Positions 45,667 through 55,416 of a DNA stretch of 64,000 nucleotides are shown here, one piece after another. Source of the DNA: Pseudomonadota bacterium (GTDB lineage Bacteria; Pseudomonadota; Alphaproteobacteria; Rhizobiales; Xanthobacteraceae); the NCBI GenBank assembly GCA_023451825.1, contig JAEXYA010000024.1, forward strand, positions 1 through 64,000. Direction: 5' to 3'. The notes under the pieces were generated by a model. It was not told the DNA's origin. It searched no databases and saw only the letters and a list, made by a program, of their open reading frames with translations. Position 1 is the first letter of the stretch. The number at the start of each line of letters is the position of its first letter. A program made the position numbers and the translations under genes.

Positions 45667-45811
45667 GTCGGTTGTGCCTCCCTAATCGCGCCCCGCGCGG
45701 TTGAATTGCTCTGAGCTTTACGGCCGTTTCAGGATTCGGCCGGTCGAAATCGTTGTGCGGCTGCGAATAAGCACATGCGACCGCACGCCGCCTGCGCGTC
45801 GGAGAAATGAG

Positions 45812-45836
45812 GGAACGTGTCAGAATTCGTCGTGTT
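45812..45836 (+). promoter_or_regulatory. possible EcfG-type promoter, GGAAC-N16-TGTT
   Basis: GGAAC at 45812-45816 and TGTT at 45833-45836 are spaced by 16 bases, one mismatch in the -10 from the general-stress consensus. It lies 38 bases before the ATG at 45875. Confidence 0.4.
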
Positions 45837-45874
45837 GCTTGCACAGGGGAAGACACGAGCAGAGGAACACTGAC

Positions 45875-46198
45875 ATGAAGAAAACGATCATCGCGACCAC
45901 CGCCGCCCTTTTGATGGCAGCTCCTGCTTTCGCGCAGAGCGGCGCTAATCCCAACGCCCCCCAAATGAACTCCACCGGTACTGGCGTGACGCAGCCCGGT
46001 ACCGACAGCCGTGGTACGGCCGTCGATGTGCCCGAACGCAGCGGCAGCAAGATGGCGCCCAGCGCGACTGGTTCGCAGGCTGGTAACAACTCCAACTCGC
46101 TCGGCGGCTCCAACTCCGCCACCGGTACGACCGGTATGGGCGGCAACAACTCCGCAGAAGGCCGCACCTCTGGTGGCGGCGGCGGCGGCGGAAACTAA
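45875..46198 (+). CDS. secreted low-complexity Gly/Ser/Asn-rich protein
   Basis: The 107-aa product has a signal peptide (MKKTIIATTAALLMAAPAFAQ). The remaining 86 residues are rich in Gly, Ser, Asn and Thr and end in a poly-Gly tract. Such small exported proteins are frequent in rhizobia and have no known role. AGAGGAA lies before the ATG. A possible general-stress promoter lies upstream and a terminator follows directly. Confidence 0.8.
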   Translation: MKKTIIATTAALLMAAPAFAQSGANPNAPQMNSTGTGVTQPGTDSRGTAVDVPERSGSKMAPSATGSQAGNNSNSLGGSNSATGTTGMGGNNSAEGRTSGGGGGGGN

Positions 46199-46225
46199 TA
46201 TCGCGGTCGCTTTATTCTAAAGCAG

Positions 46226-46257
46226 AAAGGCTCCGGATCACTCCGGAGCCTTTCGTT
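46226..46257 (+). terminator. rho-independent terminator
   Basis: AAAGGCTCCGGA and TCCGGAGCCTTT pair across a 4-base loop and lead into TTTCGTTTG. It ends the secreted-protein transcript and may also act for the convergent gene at 46280. Confidence 0.85.
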
Positions 46258-46279
46258 TGTCTGTCGTCGCGTGTGACGC

Positions 46280-47827
46280 TTACATCAGCACTTCGATCAG
46301 CTTCGGACCCTGCGCCGCATTGGCATCAGCCAGCGCCTTGCTGAATTCCTCGGCGGTCGAGACGGCGACGCCGGGGACGCCCATGCCCTTGGCCAGCGAC
46401 ACCCAGTCGAGATGCGGACGGTCGAGCGTCAGCATGTCCAGCGCACGGCTGCCCATGGCGCCGGCGCCGACATTGTCGAACTCGCCCTTCAGGATCTGGT
46501 AGTTGCGGTTCGCGAACACGACGGTGGTGACGTCGAGGTTCTCGCGGGCCTGGGTCCACAGCGACTGCGGCGTGTACATGGCCGAGCCATCGCCAACCAT
46601 GCAGATCACCTTGCGATCGGGGCAGGCCACAGCGGCGCCAACGGCGACCGGGGTCGAGAAGCCGATCGAGCCACCCATGTTCTGCAGCCAGTCATGCGGA
46701 GCCGCAGCAGCGGTCGGGGCGAAGAAGCCGCGGCCGGTGGTGATCGACTCGTCGATGACGATGGCGTTTTCCGGAATGCCCAGCGCGATGGCAGCAGCAA
46801 CCGAAGCGTGGTCCAGCTTACCGGTCGGCTTGACCAGTTCGGCATGTTTCTGCGGCTTGACGTCTGACGGCTTGGCGCCGACAGCCGAGGCCAGCGCTTC
46901 GAGCGCTGCCACCGAATTCTCGCCATTGGCGGTCATGCGATGCACGTTGCAGCCTTCCGGCTTCAGCACGCTCGGCTTGTTCGGGTAAGCGAAGAACGCG
47001 ACGGGATCGTTGGCTTCGATCAGAACGATGTTCTTGAAGTTCTTCAGCACCGGCAGCGCCGAGTCGACCACGTAAGGCACGCGTTCGACGAAGAAGCGGC
47101 CACGGCCACGGGCCATGCGCGGATTGTAGGTCTGGCTGATCACCTTGCAGCCAGTCTTGCCGGCGATCTGCTCGGCAAGGGCCAGGCCCTGCTCGGTCAG
47201 CGCCGAACCGGTCATCAGCAGCAGCGTGGTCTCGCCTTCCTTGGCGAGCTTGGCGGCGACGTCCACCGCCGGTGCATGGAAATTGGCGCGCTGTTCCGGC
47301 GCCGGCACCTTGGCGATACCGTCAGCTTCATTCCAGGCGGTGTCGGCCGGCAGGATCAGGGTGGCGATCTGCGCCTGCGCACCACTGGCAGCGGCGATCG
47401 CGGCGGCGCCGTCGGCAGCCACGGTCTTGGCGCTCGGCGAGGTGCGCACCCACTGCGACATCGGACGGGCGAGACCCTCGATGTCCGAGGTCAGCGGCGC
47501 ATTGTGCTCGATGTGATAGACGGCGTGCTGGCCGACGATGTTGACGATGCCCGAATTCGCCTTCTTGGCGTTGTGCAGGTTGGCAAGGCCATTGGCGAGG
47601 CCGGGGCCGAGATGCAGCAGGGTCGAGGCCGGGGTGCCCTTCATGCGGTAATAGCCGTCGGCCGCGCCGGTCACGATGCCTTCGAACAGGCCGAGCACGC
47701 AGCGCATGCCTTCGACACGGTCCAATGCCGCGACGAAATGCATTTCCGACGTTCCCGGATTGGCAAAGCAGACATCCACTCCGCCTGCCACCAATGTCCG
47801 TACCAGGCTCTCCGCACCGTTCATCAT
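46280..47827 (-). CDS. ThDP-dependent acetolactate synthase large-subunit-like enzyme
   Basis: The 515-aa protein has the three-domain ThDP fold: PYR domain with cofactor-activating Glu49 (GLFEGIVTGAADGYYRM), a central domain, and a PP domain with the GDGSAMYTPQSLW...NRNY ThDP/Mg motif. Length and sequence match stand-alone 'acetolactate synthase large subunit' proteins near benzoylformate decarboxylase and IlvX-like enzymes, not the IlvB of branched-chain synthesis, and no ilvH lies beside it. The real substrate is a 2-oxo acid that cannot be assigned. It is divergent from the L,D-transpeptidase gene. Confidence 0.88.
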   Translation of the reverse strand: MMNGAESLVRTLVAGGVDVCFANPGTSEMHFVAALDRVEGMRCVLGLFEGIVTGAADGYYRMKGTPASTLLHLGPGLANGLANLHNAKKANSGIVNIVGQHAVYHIEHNAPLTSDIEGLARPMSQWVRTSPSAKTVAADGAAAIAAASGAQAQIATLILPADTAWNEADGIAKVPAPEQRANFHAPAVDVAAKLAKEGETTLLLMTGSALTEQGLALAEQIAGKTGCKVISQTYNPRMARGRGRFFVERVPYVVDSALPVLKNFKNIVLIEANDPVAFFAYPNKPSVLKPEGCNVHRMTANGENSVAALEALASAVGAKPSDVKPQKHAELVKPTGKLDHASVAAAIALGIPENAIVIDESITTGRGFFAPTAAAAPHDWLQNMGGSIGFSTPVAVGAAVACPDRKVICMVGDGSAMYTPQSLWTQARENLDVTTVVFANRNYQILKGEFDNVGAGAMGSRALDMLTLDRPHLDWVSLAKGMGVPGVAVSTAEEFSKALADANAAQGPKLIEVLM

Positions 47828-48060
47828 CCAGCTCCAATTTGACTGCGTAAATCGCGGAGTTGATCAACCATTGTTCGATGGCCCCGTCAAAGGGGGCGCA
47901 CGCAACGCTTGTTCGAAAGGCATGCAAGGGCGCGATGCTGCGTCCCCTGGGTTGAGCAAAATCATTTCGCCCTCTGGAATGCTTCTCACTTCACCGTGGC
48001 TTGCGGAACGGCATGAATTGTGGCCAGTCTGCGGCTCATTTCCGATCTGGCGAGGAGTCT

Positions 48061-48675
48061 ATGAAGCGCATTCTTGGTGCCCTGTCCGTCGCAGTTGCCG
48101 TCATTGCGGTTGCACTGCCTGCCGATGCCCGGCCCCGTAGCCAGCCGGCCGAGCCCGATTTCGTCGTCGATGACGGCCCGTCGCTCTCCAACTTTTTCTC
48201 GAATTTTGGCAATGGCGGAGGTAACAGCGCGAGCCCGATTCCGCGCCAGACGGTGGGCTTCCAGAGCAATTACGCGCCTGGCACCATTGTGGTGAATACC
48301 GCCGAGCGCCGCCTTTATCTCGTTCAGCCGGGCGGCAGCGCTTTGCGTTACGGCATCGGTGTCGGTCGCGACGGCTTCCGCTGGGGCGGCGTCCACCGCG
48401 TCACCGCCAAGAAGGAATGGCCATCATGGACCCCGCCGGCCCAGATGCTGCGCCGTCGTCCCGATCTGCCGCGCCATATGGAAGGCGGTCCCGACAATCC
48501 GCTCGGCGCTCGCGCCATTTATCTCGGCTCGACCCTGTATCGCATCCACGGCTCCAACGAGCCGGAAACCATTGGCCAGGCCGTCTCTTCGGGCTGCTTC
48601 CGGATGACCAATGAAGACGTGACAGATCTCTACAATCGCGTCGCGGTCGGCGCGACCGTGATCGTCAAGAACTAA
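48061..48675 (+). CDS. L,D-transpeptidase (YkuD family)
   Basis: A periplasmic enzyme that forms 3-3 crosslinks in peptidoglycan or attaches proteins to it. The 204-aa protein has a signal peptide (LGALSVAVAVIAVALPADA), a Gly/Asn/Ser linker and a YkuD domain with the HGSNEP...VSSGCFRM signature (His163, catalytic Cys179). GAGGAG lies 6 bases before the ATG at 48061. Divergent from the ThDP enzyme. Confidence 0.94.
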   Translation: MKRILGALSVAVAVIAVALPADARPRSQPAEPDFVVDDGPSLSNFFSNFGNGGGNSASPIPRQTVGFQSNYAPGTIVVNTAERRLYLVQPGGSALRYGIGVGRDGFRWGGVHRVTAKKEWPSWTPPAQMLRRRPDLPRHMEGGPDNPLGARAIYLGSTLYRIHGSNEPETIGQAVSSGCFRMTNEDVTDLYNRVAVGATVIVKN

Positions 48676-48791
48676 ACGAACGCTGTGCGGGTCTCGCCAA
48701 AGCGGGACTCGCACCTCGCAAACTTCACTTATACGTGGGCGCGACCATTGAACGCTTGCACCCATGCGCGTTGTGCGCGAATTTGGGTGCA

Positions 48792-49610
48792 ATGCACTCC
48801 TCCCCATCCCACTATGCTCTCCGGCTCGCTCGCCTCGCCATTGCGAGCCTGAGCTTCCTTGCGACGACCCCGCTATTGCCTGCTAACGCGGGCGAACCGG
48901 CGATCATTGCCGCGCACCAGAAGCATCAAAAGAAAAGCTTCACCGACAGCCAGATCATCGACGGCTTCCTCAAGACGGCCTTCGGTGCGGAGTATCATCT
49001 CGCCGGCCGCGTCGATCGCATTCGCAAATATGAAACGCCGGTCCGCGTCTTCACCGATGGCGGCACCGCAACGCGCAAGAAGCAGATCGGCAAGGTCGTC
49101 GCCGATATCGGGCGACGCGTGCAGCATCTCAACATTGCGACTGTCGAAAACAGAAACGAAGCCAATGTCACGGTCAAGCTGGTACGTGACCGCGATCTCT
49201 ATCCGACCCTCGCTTCGTTCTACGGTGAAGACCGCGCCAACGAAATCCGCACCTCGCTCGATCCGCAATGCCTGTCCGGCTTCCGCAAGAACGATGCCTT
49301 CGAGATCGAACGCTCGGATGTGATCCTCACGACAGACAATGGCGACTTCACCTTCTACGACTGCGCCTATGAGGAAATGCTGCAGTCGCTAGGGCCGATC
49401 AACGACACTAATTCGGTGCCGTGGACGATGTTCAACGACAATGTCTCGATGGGCTTCTTCGACATCTACGATCAGTATCTGCTCAACATCCTGTACGATC
49501 CCCGCGTCAAGGCCGGGATGACGGTGCAGCAGGTGCGCGCCGTCCTCCCCCAGGTTCTCGCCGACGTGCGGGTCTGGGTCGCAAAGATCAATGAATTGCC
49601 GGCGGATTAG
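48792..49610 (+). CDS. DUF2927 exported protein
   Basis: The 272-aa product has a hydrophobic N-terminus (LARLAIASLSFLATTPLLPANAG) and a DUF2927 domain (FLKTAFGAEYHLAGRVDRIRKYETPVRVFTDGG...). The family is a putative metzincin-like secreted protein of unknown role; no zinc HExxH motif is visible here. I chose the ATG at 48792 because the signal peptide follows it; 48735 is possible. Confidence 0.85.
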   Translation: MHSSPSHYALRLARLAIASLSFLATTPLLPANAGEPAIIAAHQKHQKKSFTDSQIIDGFLKTAFGAEYHLAGRVDRIRKYETPVRVFTDGGTATRKKQIGKVVADIGRRVQHLNIATVENRNEANVTVKLVRDRDLYPTLASFYGEDRANEIRTSLDPQCLSGFRKNDAFEIERSDVILTTDNGDFTFYDCAYEEMLQSLGPINDTNSVPWTMFNDNVSMGFFDIYDQYLLNILYDPRVKAGMTVQQVRAVLPQVLADVRVWVAKINELPAD

Positions 49611-49714
49611 CGCCTTCGCTGCAATGTCCTGCGAGATAGGTCGAGAGACCTATCGGAACCCTCCCCGACGCGCTAGGTTGTCGCACATACATCTCCCGCG
49701 CCGGGATCATTTGC

Positions 49715-50656
49715 ATGACGACACTGCTCCTATCTCACAAGGCATCATTCGATCACCTCACGCCGCCCGGCCATCCCGAGCGACCGGACCGCATGCGCGC
49801 CGTCGCGCAGGCCCTTGGCGACCCGCGCTTCGATGCGCTGGTAAGGGCCGATGCGCCGGTCGGCAGCCTCGATCACGTCAGCCTGTGCCATGACAATCAC
49901 TATATCGACGAGATCAGGCACGTCGCGCCCGATAGTGGCCTCGTCTATATCGACGGCGACACGTCGCTTTCGCCCGGCACCTGGGAGGCTGTGATGCGCG
50001 GCGTCGGCGGCGCTATCGCGGCCACTGACGCGGTCATGAAAGGCGAGCACACAAATGCCTTTGTCGCCACGCGCCCGCCCGGCCATCACGCCGAGAGCAA
50101 CAAGGCGATGGGCTTCTGCTTCTTCGACCAAGCCGCCATCGCCGCGCGCTATGCACAGCGCACCTATGGTATCGGCCGCACCGCTGTCGTCGATTTCGAC
50201 GTGCATCACGGCAACGGCACGCAGGAGATTTTTTGGGCCGACAAGAGCGTGATGTATTGCTCCACGCATCAGATGCCGCTCTTCCCGGGCACCGGCGCCA
50301 CGCAGGAGCGCGGCGACCATGACACCATCGTCAACGCGCCGCTGCGCGATGGCGATGGCGGCGCCAAGTTTCGCGCTGCGTTCGACAATCTCATCCTGCC
50401 GCAGCTTCAGAAATTTTCGCCCGAATTGATCATCATCTCGGCCGGCTTCGATGCGCATCGGCGCGATCCGCTTGCCTCGCTCGAACTCGATGCGGCCGAT
50501 TTCGGTTGGGTGACACGAAAGCTGCTCGATCTCGCCGACCAGACCGCGGGCGGCCGCGTTGTCTCGGTGCTCGAGGGCGGCTACGATCTGCAGGGCCTGC
50601 AGGAATCGGTTGCTGCTCACGTGACCGAGCTGATGGGCAAGCAAGCACCAGTCTAG
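49715..50656 (+). CDS. histone deacetylase family protein (acetylpolyamine/acetoin-type amidohydrolase)
   Basis: A zinc-dependent deacetylase of 313 aa. Signatures are the N-terminal HPERPDR motif, the charge-relay RPPGHHAES, zinc ligands in DFDVHHGNGTQEIFW, and the SAGFDAHRRDPL loop holding the third ligand. Bacterial members deacetylate small molecules such as acetylpolyamines. A weak general-stress-like element (GGAAC-N16-GGTT at 49655) precedes it. It is followed 84 bp later by xseB, a neighbourhood seen in many Hyphomicrobiales. Confidence 0.93.
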   Translation: MTTLLLSHKASFDHLTPPGHPERPDRMRAVAQALGDPRFDALVRADAPVGSLDHVSLCHDNHYIDEIRHVAPDSGLVYIDGDTSLSPGTWEAVMRGVGGAIAATDAVMKGEHTNAFVATRPPGHHAESNKAMGFCFFDQAAIAARYAQRTYGIGRTAVVDFDVHHGNGTQEIFWADKSVMYCSTHQMPLFPGTGATQERGDHDTIVNAPLRDGDGGAKFRAAFDNLILPQLQKFSPELIIISAGFDAHRRDPLASLELDAADFGWVTRKLLDLADQTAGGRVVSVLEGGYDLQGLQESVAAHVTELMGKQAPV

Positions 50657-50740
50657 TCCGCGTGCAGTGCAACCGGGCCGCCACATTGCGCCCGCAAACA
50701 TCGATAGAATCATGCGTCTCGAACGCACACGGAAGAACGA

Positions 50741-50992
50741 ATGGCTGAGAACACCCACGCCGACGTCAAGAAGCTGACCTTTGAGACGGCGATCGAAGAG
50801 CTGGAATCGATCGTGCGTCGCCTCGAAGAGGGCAAGGTGCCCCTCGAGGAATCGGTTGCGATCTATGAACGCGGCGAGGCTCTGAAGCGCCGTTGCGACG
50901 AATTGTTGCGCCAGGCCGAGGCCCGCGTCGATAAGATCACGACAGATTCGAACGGTCAGCCCGTCGGCACCGAACCGCTGGATGTCCAGTAA
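50741..50992 (+). CDS. xseB: exodeoxyribonuclease VII small subunit
   Basis: The 83-aa protein is the regulatory small subunit of ExoVII, which degrades single-stranded DNA. The typical sequence is FETAIEELESIVRRLEEGKVPLEESVAIYERGEAL, two helices. In many alphaproteobacteria xseB is followed by ispA and dxs; here ispA is missing and an unrelated membrane protein lies between. Confidence 0.95.
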   Translation: MAENTHADVKKLTFETAIEELESIVRRLEEGKVPLEESVAIYERGEALKRRCDELLRQAEARVDKITTDSNGQPVGTEPLDVQ

Positions 50993-51104
50993 GCGGGCGC
51001 ATTGTCCCGACGGCACAACCCATCACCGGCGTATGCGCGTCGATTTTTAGCGCTTGGCGCTTGGCGCGGCCTGTTATAGTCCGCTGTCAGTTCGGGGATC
51101 TAGC

Positions 51105-52412
51105 GTGCGCGTCCAGCACCGTCATGTCATCTATGTGCAGGGATACGACCCACGGGGCCTCGCGCAATATTACCGTATGTTCCGGACCGAGCTGCGCAAG
51201 TTCGGGCGGCTGTATGGTCTGACGACTAAAATCGGACGCCCGAAAGAACATACACCGGGCGAATTCGCCCATGAATCCGCGGGCTGGACCATCGAGACCG
51301 CGGGCGACGGCTGGCAGACCAGAACCGACTACGATTTTCTCCGCTGGGAAGACCTGATCCAGCGCGATCTGGCCGCGCCGATCTGGCGCACCGCCCTCCA
51401 CGGCATGCTGATCTATTGGGGCCTGGTATTCTCCGGCACCATGGGCCGTTTCTGGCGCGCCCATTGGCGCTTCGCGACCTTCATCAGCTGGCCGCACTTC
51501 GTCCTGCTCAACGAGGCGATCTGGTCCGCAGCCGCAGCCTGGCTTGTGGCATGGGGGCTGAAGGCGCTCGGCGTCCACGGTTTCCTGGTCGGCAGCGCCG
51601 CCGCTGCCGTGTTCATCGCAGCACTAGGCTCGCTGATGAAATACACGGAAGAGCGGACCTACCTGCTCTATCTGATGGCCGATACCATCTTCACCTGGCA
51701 ATTCTCGCACGGAAAGCGACCTGAATGGGACGCGCGCATCGACCGTTTTGCGCGACATCTGGTGCAAGTGGCGCAGAATTCCGGAGCACAGGAGATTGTA
51801 CTGGTCGGCCACAGCTCCGGCTCGTTTCTTGGCTCGGAAATTCTCGCCCGCGCGTTGAAACTCGATCCCGAGCTCGGCCGCCATGGGCCGCGCGTCATGC
51901 TGCTCACGTTAGGCGGCAATATGCCGATTGTGGGCTTCCACAAGGGCGCCGTCGCCTTTCGTGAGAATCTGCGGCGGCTGGCTACCGAACCATCGATCGA
52001 CTGGATCGACTGCCAGTCCCGCAAGGACGTGATGAATTTCTATCCGTTTGATCCCGTGATCGGTCACGGCATAGATGTCGGGAACGCCAAACGGAACCCG
52101 ACCATCGTACCGGTTCGGTTCCGCGAAATCGTGCGCCCTGAGCATTATAATCGGTTCCGCTGGAAGTTCTTCCGGGTCCATTTCCAGTTTGTGATGGCCA
52201 ATGAACGCCCCCATGCCTACGATTTTTTCATGATCGTCTGCGGGCCGGTTCCGTTGCGCGAGAGAATGACGCAGCCCACCGCAGCTCTCGCATTGGTCGA
52301 TGGCAACCTCGCAACCCGCGAAAATGCATGGAAGAAGCTTGATCTCGGTCAAAAAAGTGCCATTTCGGCACCTTCCACCGGCATACCGCCGGCGGCTCGC
52401 CGCATCGGCTGA
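51105..52412 (+). CDS. unrecognised membrane protein with alpha/beta-hydrolase-like domain
   Basis: The 435-aa protein starts with a beta strand and YVQGYDPRG loop (residues near 8-16). Two or three hydrophobic segments follow (about 100-120 and 145-190, LVAWGLKALGVHGFLVGSAAAAVFIAAL), then a domain with the nucleophile-elbow motif VLVGHSSGSFLG (near 250) of lipase-like hydrolases. A later Asp and His could complete a triad (NFYPFDPVIGHGIDVG). I chose the GTG at 51105 after GGGGA; the frame is open to 51054. I do not recognise the family. It occupies the xseB-dxs interval. Confidence 0.75.
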   Translation: MRVQHRHVIYVQGYDPRGLAQYYRMFRTELRKFGRLYGLTTKIGRPKEHTPGEFAHESAGWTIETAGDGWQTRTDYDFLRWEDLIQRDLAAPIWRTALHGMLIYWGLVFSGTMGRFWRAHWRFATFISWPHFVLLNEAIWSAAAAWLVAWGLKALGVHGFLVGSAAAAVFIAALGSLMKYTEERTYLLYLMADTIFTWQFSHGKRPEWDARIDRFARHLVQVAQNSGAQEIVLVGHSSGSFLGSEILARALKLDPELGRHGPRVMLLTLGGNMPIVGFHKGAVAFRENLRRLATEPSIDWIDCQSRKDVMNFYPFDPVIGHGIDVGNAKRNPTIVPVRFREIVRPEHYNRFRWKFFRVHFQFVMANERPHAYDFFMIVCGPVPLRERMTQPTAALALVDGNLATRENAWKKLDLGQKSAISAPSTGIPPAARRIG

Positions 52413-52725
52413 CCCCGCTGCGCGAACGTGCAGACGGAACCTGCCCCATTGCCATGGTTGGCTTTGCCGGAGGCTTTGGTGTAAAGGGACAAGGTTCACC
52501 CGTAGGCAACCAGGCGGCAACGCCGGGCGTTAACGGTGATAAGCGCTTCAACCATCTGACGAAAATGTTCGGATGAAGAAGCTTTCAAGCATGCTAGATA
52601 CCACGTCGAAAAAACGAAGCCCATTATAAGGCCTCGAAACAAGCTTCCCGGTTCTGGGGGATGCAATTGGTCCGAACCGTCTGCCGCCTTCGCGCGACGA
52701 ACTGGACACATCCGCAACTCCGGAC
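52413..52725. other. intergenic region before dxs
   Basis: No gene, repeat or terminator is visible in this 313-bp stretch. It must contain the dxs promoter unless transcription continues from upstream. Confidence 0.5.
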
Positions 52726-54672
52726 ATGTCAAATTGGAATAGTGCCGTGACCAATTTTAGTAAGACCCCGCTGCTCGACACCATCCGGACGCCGGAAGAT
52801 CTGCGCAAGCTGAAGGTCGAGAAAGTGCGTCAGGTCGCTGACGAACTGCGCCAGGAAACCATCGACACCGTGTCGGTGACCGGCGGTCACTTCGGCGCCG
52901 GCCTTGGCGTGGTCGAACTGACCACCGCACTTCACTACGTTTTCGATACGCCGCGTGACCGCATCATCTGGGACGTCGGGCATCAGGCCTATCCGCACAA
53001 GATTCTGACCGGTCGTCGTGATCGCATCCGTACCCTGCGTACGCCCGGTGGCCTCTCCGGCTTCACCAAGCGCAGCGAGAGCGAATACGATCCGTTCGGC
53101 GCTGCGCATTCGTCCACCTCGATCTCGGCGGGCCTCGGCATGGCCGTGGCGCGCGACCTCTCGGGCGGCAAGAACAACGTTATTGCCGTGATCGGTGACG
53201 GTTCGATGTCGGCAGGCATGGCCTATGAAGCCATGAACAATGCCGGCGCGATGAATTCCCGCCTGATCGTCATTCTCAACGACAACGACATGTCGATCGC
53301 GCCGCCGGTCGGCGCCATGTCGGCCTATCTGTCGCGCATGTATTCGGGCAAGACCTATCGCGGCCTGCGCGATGCGGCCAAGCAGCTCGGCAAGCATCTG
53401 CCGAAGCTGATCGCCGACCGTGCCGAGCGCGTGGAAGAATATTCGCGCGGCTTCATGAACAATGGCGGCACGCTGTTCGAAGAACTCGGCTTCTACTATG
53501 TTGGCCCGATCGACGGTCATAACCTCGATCACCTGCTGCCCGTGCTGCAGAACGTGCGCGACATGGAAACCGGCCCGATCCTGGTTCATGTCGTCACGCA
53601 AAAGGGTAAGGGCTATGGCCCGGCCGAAGCGGCCGCCGACAAGTATCATGCGGTCGTGAAGTTCGACGTCGCCACCGGCACCCAGTCGAAGTCAAAGCCG
53701 AATGCTCCAGCCTATCAGAACGTGTTCGGCCAGAGCCTCGTCAAGGAAGCCGAGAAGGACGACAAGATCGTCGCCATCACCGCGGCCATGCCGTCGGGCA
53801 CCGGCGTCGATATCTTCAACAAGGCCTTCCCCGCCCGCACCTTCGACGTCGGCATTGCCGAGCAGCATGCGGTGACGTTTGCCGCCGGTCTTGCGACCGA
53901 AGGCTACAAGCCGTTCTGCGCGATCTATTCGACCTTCCTGCAGCGCGGCTATGACCAGATTGTCCATGACGTGGCGATCCAGAACCTGCCCGTGCGCTTC
54001 GCCATCGATCGTGCCGGCCTGGTCGGCTCCGACGGTGCGACCCATGCCGGCTCGTTCGACAATGCCTATCTCGGCTGTCTGCCGAACATGGTGATCATGG
54101 CCGCCTCCGACGAAGCCGAACTGGTGCACATGGTCGCGACCCAAGTCGCCATCAACGACGCGCCGAGCGCGCTGCGCTATCCGCGTGGCGAAGGCCGCGG
54201 CGTCGAGATGCCGGAAGTCGGCATCCCGCTCGAGATTGGCAAGGGTCGCATTATCCGCCAAGGCAAGCAGGTCGCGCTGTTCTCCTTCGGCACCCGTCTC
54301 GCCGAATGCGAGAAGGCTGCCGACGAACTCGCCGCACACGGTCTGCAGGCCACCATTGCCGACGCGCGCTTCATGAAGCCGCTCGACCTCGAACTGCTGC
54401 TCAAGCTCGCCCGCGAGCACGAGATCCTGCTCACCATCGAGGAAGGCTCGATCGGCGGCTTCGGTTCGCATGTGATGAACACGCTGGCCGAGCACGGCAT
54501 GCTCGATGGCGGCCTGCGCATGCGCTCCATGGTGCTGCCCGACATGTTCCAGGACCACGACTCGCCGGCAGCGATGTATGCGCAGGCCGGCCTGGACTCG
54601 AAGGGCATCGTCAAGAAGGTGTTCGAGACCCTCGGCAAGGACTTTGCTGCCGAGACGGTGAAGCTCGCTTAA
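52726..54672 (+). CDS. dxs: 1-deoxy-D-xylulose-5-phosphate synthase
   Basis: DXS condenses pyruvate and glyceraldehyde 3-phosphate, the first step of the MEP isoprenoid pathway. The 648-aa ThDP enzyme has GGHFGAGLG with the catalytic His, the ThDP motif [16 protein letters not shown], the Glu site [15 protein letters not shown] and the transketolase C-terminal domain. A GTG at 52747 ([10 protein letters not shown]) is an equally likely start and fits the length of relatives better. Downstream are a deoxyribosyltransferase-like gene and tlyA, the latter a usual dxs neighbour. Confidence 0.97.
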   Translation: MSNWNSAVTNFSKTPLLDTIRTPEDLRKLKVEKVRQVADELRQETIDTVSVTGGHFGAGLGVVELTTALHYVFDTPRDRIIWDVGHQAYPHKILTGRRDRIRTLRTPGGLSGFTKRSESEYDPFGAAHSSTSISAGLGMAVARDLSGGKNNVIAVIGDGSMSAGMAYEAMNNAGAMNSRLIVILNDNDMSIAPPVGAMSAYLSRMYSGKTYRGLRDAAKQLGKHLPKLIADRAERVEEYSRGFMNNGGTLFEELGFYYVGPIDGHNLDHLLPVLQNVRDMETGPILVHVVTQKGKGYGPAEAAADKYHAVVKFDVATGTQSKSKPNAPAYQNVFGQSLVKEAEKDDKIVAITAAMPSGTGVDIFNKAFPARTFDVGIAEQHAVTFAAGLATEGYKPFCAIYSTFLQRGYDQIVHDVAIQNLPVRFAIDRAGLVGSDGATHAGSFDNAYLGCLPNMVIMAASDEAELVHMVATQVAINDAPSALRYPRGEGRGVEMPEVGIPLEIGKGRIIRQGKQVALFSFGTRLAECEKAADELAAHGLQATIADARFMKPLDLELLLKLAREHEILLTIEEGSIGGFGSHVMNTLAEHGMLDGGLRMRSMVLPDMFQDHDSPAAMYAQAGLDSKGIVKKVFETLGKDFAAETVKLA

Positions 54673-54679
54673 TCTCCAA

Positions 54680-54766
54680 CTGTCGTCACCCGGCTTGACC
54701 GGGTGACCCAGTACACACCGCACGTACTGAGTTTACTGGATCGCCCGGTCAAGCCGGGCGACGACA
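54680..54766. repeat. dispersed double-hairpin repeat, family B, copy 2
   Basis: It begins CTGTCGTCACCCGG and ends GGGCGACGAC. A first hairpin CACCCGGCTTGACCGGGTG, a middle CCAGTA...TACTGG pair and a second hairpin TCGCCCGGTCAAGCCGGGCGA give the same layout as the copy at 10106. It follows the dxs stop. Confidence 0.78.
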
Positions 54767-54871
54767 AACTGAGCAAAGTCGGCGTTTCGGAATTCACATC
54801 CCAAATCGCCACCTTCTCGTCTGATTTACCGCGTCAAAGTCGGCCCGCTTCGCGAACACGACGGGGACTTC

Positions 54872-55414
54872 ATGAACATCTATCTCGCTGGCCCCGACGT
54901 CTTCCTGCCCAACGCCGCCGAGATCGGCCGGCGCAAAGTGGCCCTTTGCAAACGCTACGGCGCCCACGGCTTCTTCCCGCTCGATAACGATGTGGACATT
55001 GCGGCCGCCGACGCGTCGCGCCAGATTTTCCACGGCAACGAAGCGATGATGAATCGCTGCGACATCGTCATCGCCAATCTCACGCCCTTCCGCGGCCCCA
55101 GCGCCGATGCCGGCACCGTGTTCGAACTCGGCTTCATGGCCGGCCACGGCAAGCTCTGCTTCGGCTACAGCAACGATCCCGCCTCCTATGTGGATCGCAC
55201 CCGCCGCATCACCGAGATCACCGAAAGCAACGGCCATCTCACTGACAAGGACGGCCTCACGATCGAGAATTTCGGCCACACCGACAATCTCATGATGATC
55301 CACGCGCTCGACCTTTACGGCTCGCCGCTGATCGTCCCGCGCGAAGCGCCGAGCGATCTGTGGCAGGACCTGACCAGCTTCGAAGCCTGTTTGAAACTCG
55401 CTGCCTCCTACTGA
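54872..55414 (+). CDS. nucleoside 2-deoxyribosyltransferase-like protein
   Basis: A 180-aa protein of the Nuc_deoxyrib_tr family. The N-terminal MNIYLAGPDVF loop binds the base, and ANLTPFRGPSADAGTVFELGFMAGHGK holds the catalytic Glu. These enzymes exchange bases of deoxynucleosides in nucleotide salvage or hydrolyse modified nucleotides. It lies between dxs and tlyA; its stop is 2 bp before the tlyA start. Confidence 0.88.
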   Translation: MNIYLAGPDVFLPNAAEIGRRKVALCKRYGAHGFFPLDNDVDIAAADASRQIFHGNEAMMNRCDIVIANLTPFRGPSADAGTVFELGFMAGHGKLCFGYSNDPASYVDRTRRITEITESNGHLTDKDGLTIENFGHTDNLMMIHALDLYGSPLIVPREAPSDLWQDLTSFEACLKLAASY

Positions 55415-55416
55415 CC

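Noticed and set aside
46280..47827. IlvB, the branched-chain acetolactate synthase
   Set aside because: The protein is shorter than IlvB, there is no ilvH beside it, and the sequence fits stand-alone ThDP enzymes.
49655..49679. GGAAC-N16-GGTT before the deacetylase-family gene as an EcfG promoter
   Set aside because: The -10 differs from CGTT and such partial matches occur by chance; mentioned only as weak.
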